Of a stretch of DNA of 9,519 bases, positions 1 to 5,798 are shown piece after piece. The DNA comes from an uncultured Coriobacteriia bacterium. Lineage in GTDB: Bacteria > Actinomycetota > Coriobacteriia > Coriobacteriales > QAMH01. Numbering within the stretch: position 1 is the first letter of the stretch; every line of letters begins with the position of its first letter. Below the pieces are notes generated by a model, which saw only the letters and a list, made by a program, of their open reading frames with translations, had not been told where the DNA came from and ran no database searches. The stretch is from contig CABURF010000026.1 in assembly GCA_902493755.1 (NCBI GenBank), positions 1 through 9,519 on the forward strand. The letters run 5' to 3'. A program made the position numbers and the translations under genes.

Positions 1-1555
1 CCCATTGAGAGTTGATGAGCAGCGTGCCGCCCGGCTTGACGCCTGAGACGATGGGGAAGCCCTTGGTGATGTAGGCAGGCACGTGACAGGCGACGAAGTC
101 GGCCTTCGTGATGTAGTACGGCGAGCGGATGGGGGAGTCGCCAAAGCGCAGATGGCTGATGGTCACGCCACCCGTCTTCTTGGAGTCGTACTGGAAGTAT
201 GCCTGGATGTACTTGTTGGTGTGATCGCCGATGATCTTGATGGAGTTCTTGTTCGCACCAACCGTGCCGTCGCCACCCAGACCCCAGAACTTGCACTCGA
301 TGGTGCCCGGTGCCGCCGTATTGGGGCTATCCGGATTCTCGGGCAGGGAAAGGTGGGTGACATCATCGTTGATGCCGACGGTGAACTCGCGGGCAGGATC
401 GTCCTTTTCGAGCTCCTTGTAGATGGCAAAGGCGCTCGAAGGTGGCGTGTCCTTGCTGCCGAGACCATAGCGACCGCCAACGACGGTGATGCCGGTACGG
501 CCCGCTTCGAAGAGCGCGGAGACAACATCCTGGTATAGGGGCTCGCCGATGGAGCCTGGCTCCTTAGTGCGATCCATGACGGCAATCTTTTTGACCGTGC
601 TGGGAAGAACGTTGACGAAGTGATCAATGGAGAAGGGACGATAGAGTCGAACCTTGATGAGACCAACCTTCTCGCCATGCGCATTGAGGTAGTCGACGAC
701 CTCCTCGATGACGTCGCAGAAGGAGCCCATGGAGATGATGACACGGTCTGCATCGGGTGCGCCATAGTAGTTGAACAAGCCGTAATCGGTGCCGAGCTTC
801 TCGTTGATCTTGTTCATGTACTCCTCGACGATGGCAGGAAGCTCGTCGTAGGCGGCGTTGCAGGACTCGCGATGCTGGAAGAAGATGTCGTCGTTCTCAT
901 GCGAGCCACGCGTGTGAGGATGCTCGGGGTTGAGGCAGTGGTCGCGGAAAGCCTTGACTGCGTCCATATCGACCATATCTGCGAGATCGGCGTAATCCCA
1001 CTGGGCGACCTTCTGAACCTCATGGGAGGTGCGGAAGCCGTCGAAGAAGTTGAGGAAAGGCATATGGCCCTTGATGGCAGCAAGATGCGCTACCGGAGCG
1101 AGGTCCATGATTTCCTGGACGTTGCTCTCGGCGAGCATGGCGAAGCCCGTCTGACGACAACTCATGACATCGGAGTGGTCACCGAAGATGTTGAGCGCAT
1201 GGGTCGAGAGCGCACGCGCGCTTACGTGGAAGACGCCCGGCAGCTGTTCGCCGGCAATCTTGTACATGTTGGGAATCATGAGGAGCAAACCCTGGGATGC
1301 CGTATAGGTGGTGGTGAGAGCACCCGTGCCGAGCGAGCCATGCACCGCACCTGCAGCGCCTCCCTCGGACTCCATCTCGATGACCTTTACCTCTGTTCCG
1401 AAGATATTCTTAGTGCCATGTGCAGACCACTGATCGACGAGGTCTGCCATGGGGCTTGACGGGGTGATGGGGTAGATGGCTGCGACTTCCGTAAACGCAT
1501 AGGACACGTAGGCGGCGGCAGTGTTGCCATCCATCGACTTGAATGTTCTCTCCAT
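1..1555 (-). CDS. nifJ: Pyruvate:ferredoxin (flavodoxin) oxidoreductase, N-terminal part (3' end outside window)
   Basis: This enzyme oxidatively decarboxylates pyruvate with CoA to acetyl-CoA and CO2 in the cytoplasm, passing electrons to ferredoxin or flavodoxin; it is a central step of anaerobic fermentation. Translating the minus strand from ATG at 1555-1553 gives 518 uninterrupted codons starting MERTFKSMDGNTAAAYVSYA. The family usually has about 1,170-1,200 residues, so under half is present and the window edge causes the truncation. Visible landmarks are the pyruvate/thiamine-diphosphate domain motif YPITPSSPMADL (about residues 28-39), the TASQGLLLMIPNMYKIAGE stretch with the FHVSAR segment near residue 110, the domain II segment RVIISMGSFCDVIEEVV, and the gamma-domain glycine motif GLGGDGTVGANKNS near residue 440. 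The C-terminal ferredoxin-like and TPP domains lie outside. The start is supported by AAGGAG (plus coordinates 1566-1571) 10 nt upstream. It is divergent from the ABC gene. Identification is firm. Confidence 0.96.
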   Translation of the reverse strand, partial: MERTFKSMDGNTAAAYVSYAFTEVAAIYPITPSSPMADLVDQWSAHGTKNIFGTEVKVIEMESEGGAAGAVHGSLGTGALTTTYTASQGLLLMIPNMYKIAGEQLPGVFHVSARALSTHALNIFGDHSDVMSCRQTGFAMLAESNVQEIMDLAPVAHLAAIKGHMPFLNFFDGFRTSHEVQKVAQWDYADLADMVDMDAVKAFRDHCLNPEHPHTRGSHENDDIFFQHRESCNAAYDELPAIVEEYMNKINEKLGTDYGLFNYYGAPDADRVIISMGSFCDVIEEVVDYLNAHGEKVGLIKVRLYRPFSIDHFVNVLPSTVKKIAVMDRTKEPGSIGEPLYQDVVSALFEAGRTGITVVGGRYGLGSKDTPPSSAFAIYKELEKDDPAREFTVGINDDVTHLSLPENPDSPNTAAPGTIECKFWGLGGDGTVGANKNSIKIIGDHTNKYIQAYFQYDSKKTGGVTISHLRFGDSPIRSPYYITKADFVACHVPAYITKGFPIVSGVKPGGTLLINSQW

Positions 1556-1584
1556 GTCTTCCTCTCTCCTTGGGTCATCTTGGC

Positions 1585-1601
1585 TATGTGCAATTCACAT
1601 A
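1585..1601. promoter_or_regulatory. Palindrome TATGTG-N5-CACATA in the nifJ leader, candidate operator
   Basis: TATGTG CAATT CACATA is a perfect 6-bp inverted repeat with a 5-bp spacer, 30-46 nt upstream of the nifJ start codon and just outside its Shine-Dalgarno site. The position suits a repressor site or a small leader hairpin. It resembles TGTG...CACA half-sites used by redox regulators such as Rex or Crp/Fnr, but the spacer does not match their usual spacing, so no regulator is assigned. The symmetry is observed; the function is inferred. Confidence 0.35.
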
Positions 1602-1690
1602 AAGCAATAGCATAGCGTATTGAGCACACGGAGATTAGATGACGAGTTACAAACCGGTACGCGTAAGCTCAGACTCGGCGAATTTATCAA

Positions 1691-1705
1691 CGTGGTACGT
1701 CCACG
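1691..1705. repeat. Short inverted repeat CGTGG-TACGT-CCACG
   Basis: A perfect 5-bp inverted repeat with a 5-bp spacer lies in the middle of the nifJ/ABC divergent intergenic region. It could be a binding site shared by both promoters. The arms are short enough to occur by chance, and no regulator family is recognised from the sequence. Confidence 0.25.
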
Positions 1706-1767
1706 CATCTCACCTACCGAACGGGGAAGTTAAGGTAAAAGATGCTGTCGCAAAAAGCCATTATGCG

Positions 1768-1773
1768 TATAAT
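1768..1773 (+). promoter_or_regulatory. Candidate -10 box for the ABC/deacetylase operon
   Basis: A perfect TATAAT lies 65 nt upstream of the chosen ABC start codon. The best -35 candidate at 17-bp spacing is CTGTCG (1745-1750), which matches TTGACA at only three positions, so an activator may be needed. Transcription would start near 1780, exactly where the following hairpin begins. Confidence 0.5.
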
Positions 1774-1779
1774 TTTTTG

Positions 1780-1808
1780 GGCTGAAATGTCGCCAAGCAT
1801 TTTCAGCC
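1780..1808 (+). repeat. Inverted repeat GGCTGAAA...TTTCAGCC at the predicted 5' mRNA end
   Basis: The arms GGCTGAAA (1780-1787) and TTTCAGCC (1801-1808) are perfectly complementary over 8 bp. TG/CA can extend the stem inward past one bulged A. The loop is about 10-13 nt. No run of T follows, so it is not a conventional terminator. Its place right after the -10 box suggests either a 5' stabilising hairpin on the mRNA or an operator overlapping the start site. Confidence 0.45.
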
Positions 1809-1838
1809 AGCAAGACCGTGAGCGTTGCGGGGGTGGAC

Positions 1839-3530
1839 ATGTCGCATATTCAGATCAATCATTTGACTTTCACCTATCCTCAATCTTCTAAACCGGCTCT
1901 CGATGACGTGTCTCTTGATTTAGAATCCGGCTCCTTCCTCATGCTGGGGGGAAAGAGCGGGTCGGGAAAGAGCACGCTACTGTCGCATCTCACGAGTGCG
2001 ACAGCTCCCGTGGGACAGCGTTCGGGTTCGATCTTGATCGATGGGGTCCCGCTTGAGGACATGACCGTGTTTTCCCAGATGAGCAATATCGCCTTTGTCC
2101 CTCAGCATTCCAATTTGCGAGGCGTCTCCGGAAAGGTCATTGACGAGCTTGCGCGTGGCCTCGTTCGTATTAACTGCGAGCATTCGACCATGCGTTCACG
2201 TATTGCCGAGGCCACGGCATACTTCGGCATCGAAAGCTGGCTCGATCGGAATGTCGAGGAGCTTTCCGATGGCCAGAGGAGGCTTGTCAGCCTTGCGTCA
2301 GCCTTGGTAGTGACTCCGCGCGTCCTCATCCTCGATGACCCGATTTCTCAGCTCGACCCGACTTCTGTGGCAAACTTTCTCTCCATACTCTATGACCTCT
2401 ATGAAGAACTCAAAGTCACGGTCATCATGAGCACGGGCATCTTCGGTGAGGTATATGCGGTTGCCGACAAGATCGTGATTCTGGACGCTGGCAAGATTGC
2501 CCACGAGGGTACGCCAAGTGATATTGCATGTTCCCTCTATCGGGGTAATGACCAGTTTGCCTATGCGCTCCCCTCGTCCATACGCATCTACCACGGCGTG
2601 CATCCTCACGCCTTGCCAGATGTGCTTCCTCTTACGGTGGGAGCGGCACATAATTGGATGAAGGCTGAGCTTGGGGAAAAGGGAGCTGCCGCACGGCATC
2701 TGCCCGATAAACGCGTGGGAAGCTTTTCCGAGCAGCCCGTCATCAAGTTCGAGGACGTTTCTCTTGACTATGGCAGGGAGCGCGAGGTTCTCAAGGACGT
2801 CTCTTTATCCGTAACCAAGGGTAGCGTCCATGCCATCGTCGGAACGAATGGGTCAGGTAAGTCGACCATGCTCAGAATGGTCGCCGGTCTCGTTTCCTGC
2901 GATCGAGGCGCGGTGATGATACATGACAGCAGAAGGGGTAGGTGGGCAAAGGCGAACCAGTCCACTTACGAGGTTGCATTCCTGCCCCAGAACCTCGATG
3001 GCTTTTTCACGAAGGAGACCGTGCGAGCCGAGCTCGAGAGCATGGTGGCGGACAGGCATTTCTCGCAGGATGAAATCGAGCGATATGTGGGAGACTTTGC
3101 GAAGACCATTGGGATTTTCTCCTATTTGGATGCCAATCCTCGCAGTCTTTCGCTCGGGGAGCGCCAACTTGCTGCCATCGCCAAAGTCATGATGCAGGAA
3201 ACTCCCATACTCCTGTTGGATGAGCCCACAGAGGGCATTGACCCCTTTGCCCAACGCAAGGTTGGCAAGCTCCTGCACGAGCTTGCCAAACGTGGCGTTG
3301 CCATTCTTGTCGCTTCCCAAGATCTCAGATTTTGTGCCGAGTACGCCACTGGCGTTTCCCTGCTCTTCGCTGGCGATGTCGCCACGACCGAGACGCCACA
3401 AGCGTTCTTCTCGTCGAATGTTCTGTACACGACGCAGGCGAGCCGTATCAGTAGGGGTGTCTACTCCAATTGCGTGACCGATGACGAGGTCATCGTCCTG
3501 TGTTTGGAAAATGGTTGGCAAAAGTCCTAG
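1839..3530 (+). CDS. ECF-type transporter ATPase with two fused ABC domains
   Basis: This is a cytoplasmic ATPase with two nucleotide-binding domains in one chain, likely the energy unit of an energy-coupling-factor importer for a vitamin or metal ion. Numbering from ATG 1839 (563 residues), domain 1 has Walker A GGKSGSGKS (37-45), Q-loop VPQ, signature LSDGQ (142-146) and Walker B LILDDP with Asp 167 at the catalytic glutamate position. Domain 2 has Walker A GTNGSGKST (335-343), LPQN, signature LSLGE (437-441) and LLLDEP with Glu 462. The C-terminal stretch FFSSNVLYTTQASRISRGVY resembles the tail of ECF ATPases. Neither H-loop has histidine: Gly 200 and Gln 494 occupy those positions. I prefer ATG 1839 because GGGGGTGG lies just upstream and the protein then begins in the usual ABC manner. 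GTG 1818 would add seven residues and has a poorer ribosome site. No T or S membrane component is encoded here, so the substrate cannot be told. Confidence 0.9.
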   Translation: MSHIQINHLTFTYPQSSKPALDDVSLDLESGSFLMLGGKSGSGKSTLLSHLTSATAPVGQRSGSILIDGVPLEDMTVFSQMSNIAFVPQHSNLRGVSGKVIDELARGLVRINCEHSTMRSRIAEATAYFGIESWLDRNVEELSDGQRRLVSLASALVVTPRVLILDDPISQLDPTSVANFLSILYDLYEELKVTVIMSTGIFGEVYAVADKIVILDAGKIAHEGTPSDIACSLYRGNDQFAYALPSSIRIYHGVHPHALPDVLPLTVGAAHNWMKAELGEKGAAARHLPDKRVGSFSEQPVIKFEDVSLDYGREREVLKDVSLSVTKGSVHAIVGTNGSGKSTMLRMVAGLVSCDRGAVMIHDSRRGRWAKANQSTYEVAFLPQNLDGFFTKETVRAELESMVADRHFSQDEIERYVGDFAKTIGIFSYLDANPRSLSLGERQLAAIAKVMMQETPILLLDEPTEGIDPFAQRKVGKLLHELAKRGVAILVASQDLRFCAEYATGVSLLFAGDVATTETPQAFFSSNVLYTTQASRISRGVYSNCVTDDEVIVLCLENGWQKS

Positions 3531-3542
3531 AGCAGCACTATC

Positions 3543-3547
3543 GGAGG
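3543..3547 (+). promoter_or_regulatory. Ribosome binding site deciding the deacetylase start
   Basis: GGAGG lies 6 nt before GTG 3554. It favours this internal GTG over the upstream in-frame GTG at 3500, which has no purine-rich site before it. It also removes an apparent overlap with the ABC reading frame. Confidence 0.7.
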
Positions 3548-3553
3548 TTAGAC

Positions 3554-5038
3554 GTGCAAAACGACAGGACGAGAGGGTCTTCGTCAGATAATGCAAATCA
3601 CTACTCGCGCGACCGCTACAGGGCTCGTTCGTATGATGATGTGCCCGAGGCGACTCAACGGCGTGCATCCCGTCCGCGTGTGACTCGCCAGGAGAGCCCG
3701 TATCCTGCCAGCTCCCAACGGTCACGGCAACGGACTGCGTCATCGCGCCGTCCCGTTCACCAAGATGCACCCTACATGCAGGTGCAATCGCATCGACGCA
3801 ATACCTATGCGAGCGGAGCAGCGTCGTATTCGCTTTCGACTGGCAATGCCGCTGCCTTCCAAAAGCATGGCAGCAAGCGTTTCATCGTGATCATTGCGCT
3901 CGTGCTTATCGCCATCGCCGTCGCTGCCTGGCTCGTCTTCTTCCCGCCCGTGTACGATGTGAGCGTGAACGGCAAGACCGTGAGCGTCTCGGCAAATGCG
4001 ACGCTGCAGAAGATCGTCGATGATGGGCATGCCGCACCTGTCGCAGGTGATCTTCTCGCCGTCGATGGCAGCATCGCCAAGGCAGGGGAGGGGAACCTCC
4101 TCTCGGCTACGATCAACGGCGAGGCGACAAGCGACCCGCAGGCACGCGTCTCGAAGAACGACGTCATTATCATAGAGAATGGTGACGACGTGACCGAGGA
4201 GTACGAAGAGACGACGACACGCTTGCCCTATGGAGCATCCACGATGACGGCAACGCCGGATTCGTACTATCGTGGTTCCGTGCATTTGTATTCGACCGGC
4301 GTCGATGGCGTCCAAGCAGTGCGTACAGGCAAGGTCTCGGGCAAGACGGTTACGAGCGTTGTCGAGCAACCTGTCAACTCGGGCTTCACAGCGTATTCGC
4401 CCGATACCAATGGCGAAAAGGTCGTTGCACTGACTTTTGATGACGGCCCGTGGCCTGAAAGCTCACGTGAGATACTCGACATCCTTAACGATAACGATGC
4501 CCATGCCACCTTTTTCGTCATCGGCAATCAATGCAAGGACAATGCAACGGTACTCAGGCAAATCGCCGATGCAGGCAATCAGATTGCGACTCATTCCTAT
4601 GATCACGCGGATGGGTCAGGTCAAGGCGTTAACATGACGCTCATGTCAACGGACGAGCAAATCGCAGAGGTAACCAAGGGCTTTAAGGCCATCGAAGACG
4701 TGCTTGGATACCAGGTGAGCCACGTGATGCGCGCGCCAGGTGGCAATTATTACGGGCCGATGGTCGAGACGCTTTCCTCGCATGTCACGGCAGAGTTTGG
4801 CTGGGATGTCGATACGCTCGATTGGAGCCGCCCCGGTGTCGATACGATCGTGCAACGAATACTCTCGGTACAACCAGGGCAGATTGTGCTCATGCACGAT
4901 GGAGGAGGCGACCGCAGCCAGACTGTCGAGGCCCTGCGCATCGCGTTGCCGCAGCTTAAGGAGCAAGGTTACCGTTTTGTGACGGTCGATGAGCTGCTCG
5001 AGTACGGCGTTGCGGGCAATGCGAGTGAGGGCCAGTAA
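3554..5038 (+). CDS. Membrane-anchored NodB-type (CE4) polysaccharide deacetylase
   Basis: This protein probably removes N- or O-acetyl groups from a cell-envelope glycan such as peptidoglycan. The protein (494 residues from GTG 3554) has a long Arg/Ser/Gln-rich, probably disordered cytoplasmic tail (1-105), one membrane segment (about 110-130), and an unassigned beta-rich region (about 133-214, starting YDVSVNGKTVSV). The catalytic domain follows, with TFDDGP (294-299; Asp 296 as base and Asp 297 as metal ligand), HSYDH (347-351, both metal histidines), RAPGG (393-397), DVDTLDW (418-424) and VLMHDGGG (445-452; His 448). All five NodB motifs are intact, so it should be active. GTG 3554 is chosen because GGAGG (3543-3547) sits 6 nt upstream and the gene then begins 23 nt after the ABC stop. 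An in-frame GTG at 3500 would overlap the ABC gene and lacks a ribosome site. It is probably cotranscribed with the ATPase. The exact glycan substrate is not visible. Confidence 0.92.
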   Translation: MQNDRTRGSSSDNANHYSRDRYRARSYDDVPEATQRRASRPRVTRQESPYPASSQRSRQRTASSRRPVHQDAPYMQVQSHRRNTYASGAASYSLSTGNAAAFQKHGSKRFIVIIALVLIAIAVAAWLVFFPPVYDVSVNGKTVSVSANATLQKIVDDGHAAPVAGDLLAVDGSIAKAGEGNLLSATINGEATSDPQARVSKNDVIIIENGDDVTEEYEETTTRLPYGASTMTATPDSYYRGSVHLYSTGVDGVQAVRTGKVSGKTVTSVVEQPVNSGFTAYSPDTNGEKVVALTFDDGPWPESSREILDILNDNDAHATFFVIGNQCKDNATVLRQIADAGNQIATHSYDHADGSGQGVNMTLMSTDEQIAEVTKGFKAIEDVLGYQVSHVMRAPGGNYYGPMVETLSSHVTAEFGWDVDTLDWSRPGVDTIVQRILSVQPGQIVLMHDGGGDRSQTVEALRIALPQLKEQGYRFVTVDELLEYGVAGNASEGQ

Positions 5039-5044
5039 TGCTCC

Positions 5045-5058
5045 GCATATACATATGC
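5045..5058. repeat. Palindrome GCATAT-AC-ATATGC after the deacetylase gene
   Basis: The 6-bp arms GCATAT and ATATGC flank a 2-bp centre, 7 nt after the deacetylase stop and upstream of the next gene's candidate promoter. The loop is too short for a terminator hairpin and no T-run follows. A protein-binding site is possible but not shown. Confidence 0.3.
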
Positions 5059-5068
5059 AACTGAACTG

Positions 5069-5099
5069 TTGATTTACGCGCCGCATCTCAACCTATACT
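5069..5099 (+). promoter_or_regulatory. Candidate promoter of the NifX-like gene
   Basis: TTGATT (5069-5074, four of six matches to the -35 consensus) and TATACT (5094-5099, five of six to the -10) precede the gene. The spacing of 19 bp is longer than ideal. The -10 box lies 40 nt before the start codon, and AGGAG (5127-5131) is the ribosome site. Confidence 0.4.
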
Positions 5100-5139
5100 T
5101 GTTAGTGAACGATACGTACGTCGATCAGGAGCAGATAAT

Positions 5140-5511
5140 ATGAGCACGATCAAGCTTGCAGTTCCTACCATGGGCCAGGCCGGTCTTGATTCCGAGCGCA
5201 GCGGCCACTTTGGCAAATGCGATTGCTTTACCCTCGTCACCATCGATAATGGTCAGATCGCCTCGGTCGATAACATCGATAATCCGCCTCATGAGGAAGG
5301 CGGGTGCATGCGTCCGGTCATGCTGCTTTCCGACGCAGGGGCCGATGCGATTGTCGCCGCTGGCATGGGCATGCGCCCGTTCATGGGTTTCACCGAGGCG
5401 GGAATCGACGTTTATTTCGAGAACGAGACGCCCAAGGTGGGCGATGTGGCAGAGCTCATCGCGCAGGGCAAGGTCGAGAAGATGACGGCTGACAACACCT
5501 GCCATCACTAG
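5140..5511 (+). CDS. NifX/NifB-type dinitrogenase iron-molybdenum cofactor-binding domain protein
   Basis: This is a small cytoplasmic protein (123 residues) of the single-domain Nitro_FeMo-Co family, the fold shared by NifX, NifY and the NifB C-terminus. Members bind or carry iron-sulfur or iron-molybdenum clusters; stand-alone members occur in many anaerobes that do not fix nitrogen. Seen here are the family signature SGHFGKCDCFTLV (residues 21-33), an HEEGGC segment (51-56), and the DAIVAAGMGMRPFMGFTEAGIDVYF pattern typical of the second half, where a conserved glycine loop precedes the last strand. Potential metal ligands are Cys 27, Cys 29, His 51, Cys 56 and the C-terminal Cys-His-His. 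AGGAG ends 8 nt before ATG 5140. The next small gene starts 33 nt after the stop and is likely cotranscribed. No nitrogenase gene is present, so a role in iron-sulfur or molybdenum handling is inference. Confidence 0.88.
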   Translation: MSTIKLAVPTMGQAGLDSERSGHFGKCDCFTLVTIDNGQIASVDNIDNPPHEEGGCMRPVMLLSDAGADAIVAAGMGMRPFMGFTEAGIDVYFENETPKVGDVAELIAQGKVEKMTADNTCHH

Positions 5512-5544
5512 GTCTCGAGCAGGGCGAAGGAGAGGGAAAGCCAC

Positions 5545-5736
5545 GTGAAGCGCACGGGCATCGTCTGCGGTGGCGAGCATGATGGCGAGTCCATCTTCTG
5601 CGAGCCCTTTGGTTACACCCCCGATACCATGAAAATCTGGTGGCTTCCCGAGACCAAGGAGAAGTTTAGCTACGAGGATGGCTGCTTCTATCCCTATGAT
5701 GGTCCCGTGATTCACGGGACGGGCTATACCTTCTAA
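5545..5736 (+). CDS. Small protein of unknown function, 63 residues
   Basis: I do not recognise this protein. It starts at GTG 5545 behind a strong purine-rich site (AAGGAGAGG at 5528-5536). It has three cysteines (8, 19, 47), two histidines (12, 57) and many aromatic residues, including Trp32-Trp33 and FYPYDGP (48-54). There is no signal peptide or membrane segment, so it is probably cytoplasmic. It follows the NifX-like gene by 33 nt on the same strand, and no promoter is visible between them, so they likely form one operon. The residues could bind metal but no known motif is complete. The ribosome site, operon placement and protein-like composition make a real gene more likely than a chance frame. 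Confidence 0.68.
   Translation: MKRTGIVCGGEHDGESIFCEPFGYTPDTMKIWWLPETKEKFSYEDGCFYPYDGPVIHGTGYTF
5702..5720 (+). repeat. Perfect 8-bp hairpin in the 3' end of the 63-aa gene
   Basis: GTCCCGTG (5702-5709), ATT, and CACGGGAC (5713-5720) form a perfect GC-rich stem with a 3-nt loop, within the last ten sense codons before the stop at 5734-5736. No T-run follows, so it is not a standard intrinsic terminator. It could protect or pause the 3' end of the NifX-like operon mRNA. The symmetry is observed and the role inferred. Confidence 0.45.
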
Positions 5737-5760
5737 GGCTCGATACTATCTCTCTAAAAG

Positions 5761-5766
5761 TATAAT
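5761..5766 (+). promoter_or_regulatory. Candidate -10 box of the XdhC-like gene
   Basis: A perfect TATAAT in an AT-rich tract lies 33 nt upstream of ATG 5799. No good -35 hexamer is seen at 16-18 bp spacing. The ribosome site AGGGAGG (5788-5794) follows. This suggests the gene can be transcribed separately from the NifX-like pair. Confidence 0.45.
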
Positions 5767-5798
5767 ATATTCATTGCGATTTTATTCAGGGAGGTAGT

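Noticed and set aside
620..1459. A 279-codon open frame on the plus strand
   Set aside because: It lies antisense within nifJ, whose protein is clearly recognisable on the other strand; the plus-strand translation has no family resemblance.
3500..3553. Upstream GTG start adding 18 residues to the deacetylase
   Set aside because: It has no ribosome site and would overlap the ABC gene, while GTG 3554 has GGAGG at ideal spacing.
2853..3770. A 305-codon open frame on the minus strand
   Set aside because: It is antisense to the ABC ATPase and deacetylase genes, both supported by intact motifs; it is a compositional shadow.
5039..5068. Possible intrinsic terminator after the deacetylase
   Set aside because: The only inverted repeat there has a 2-nt centre and no T-run, so no terminator is called.
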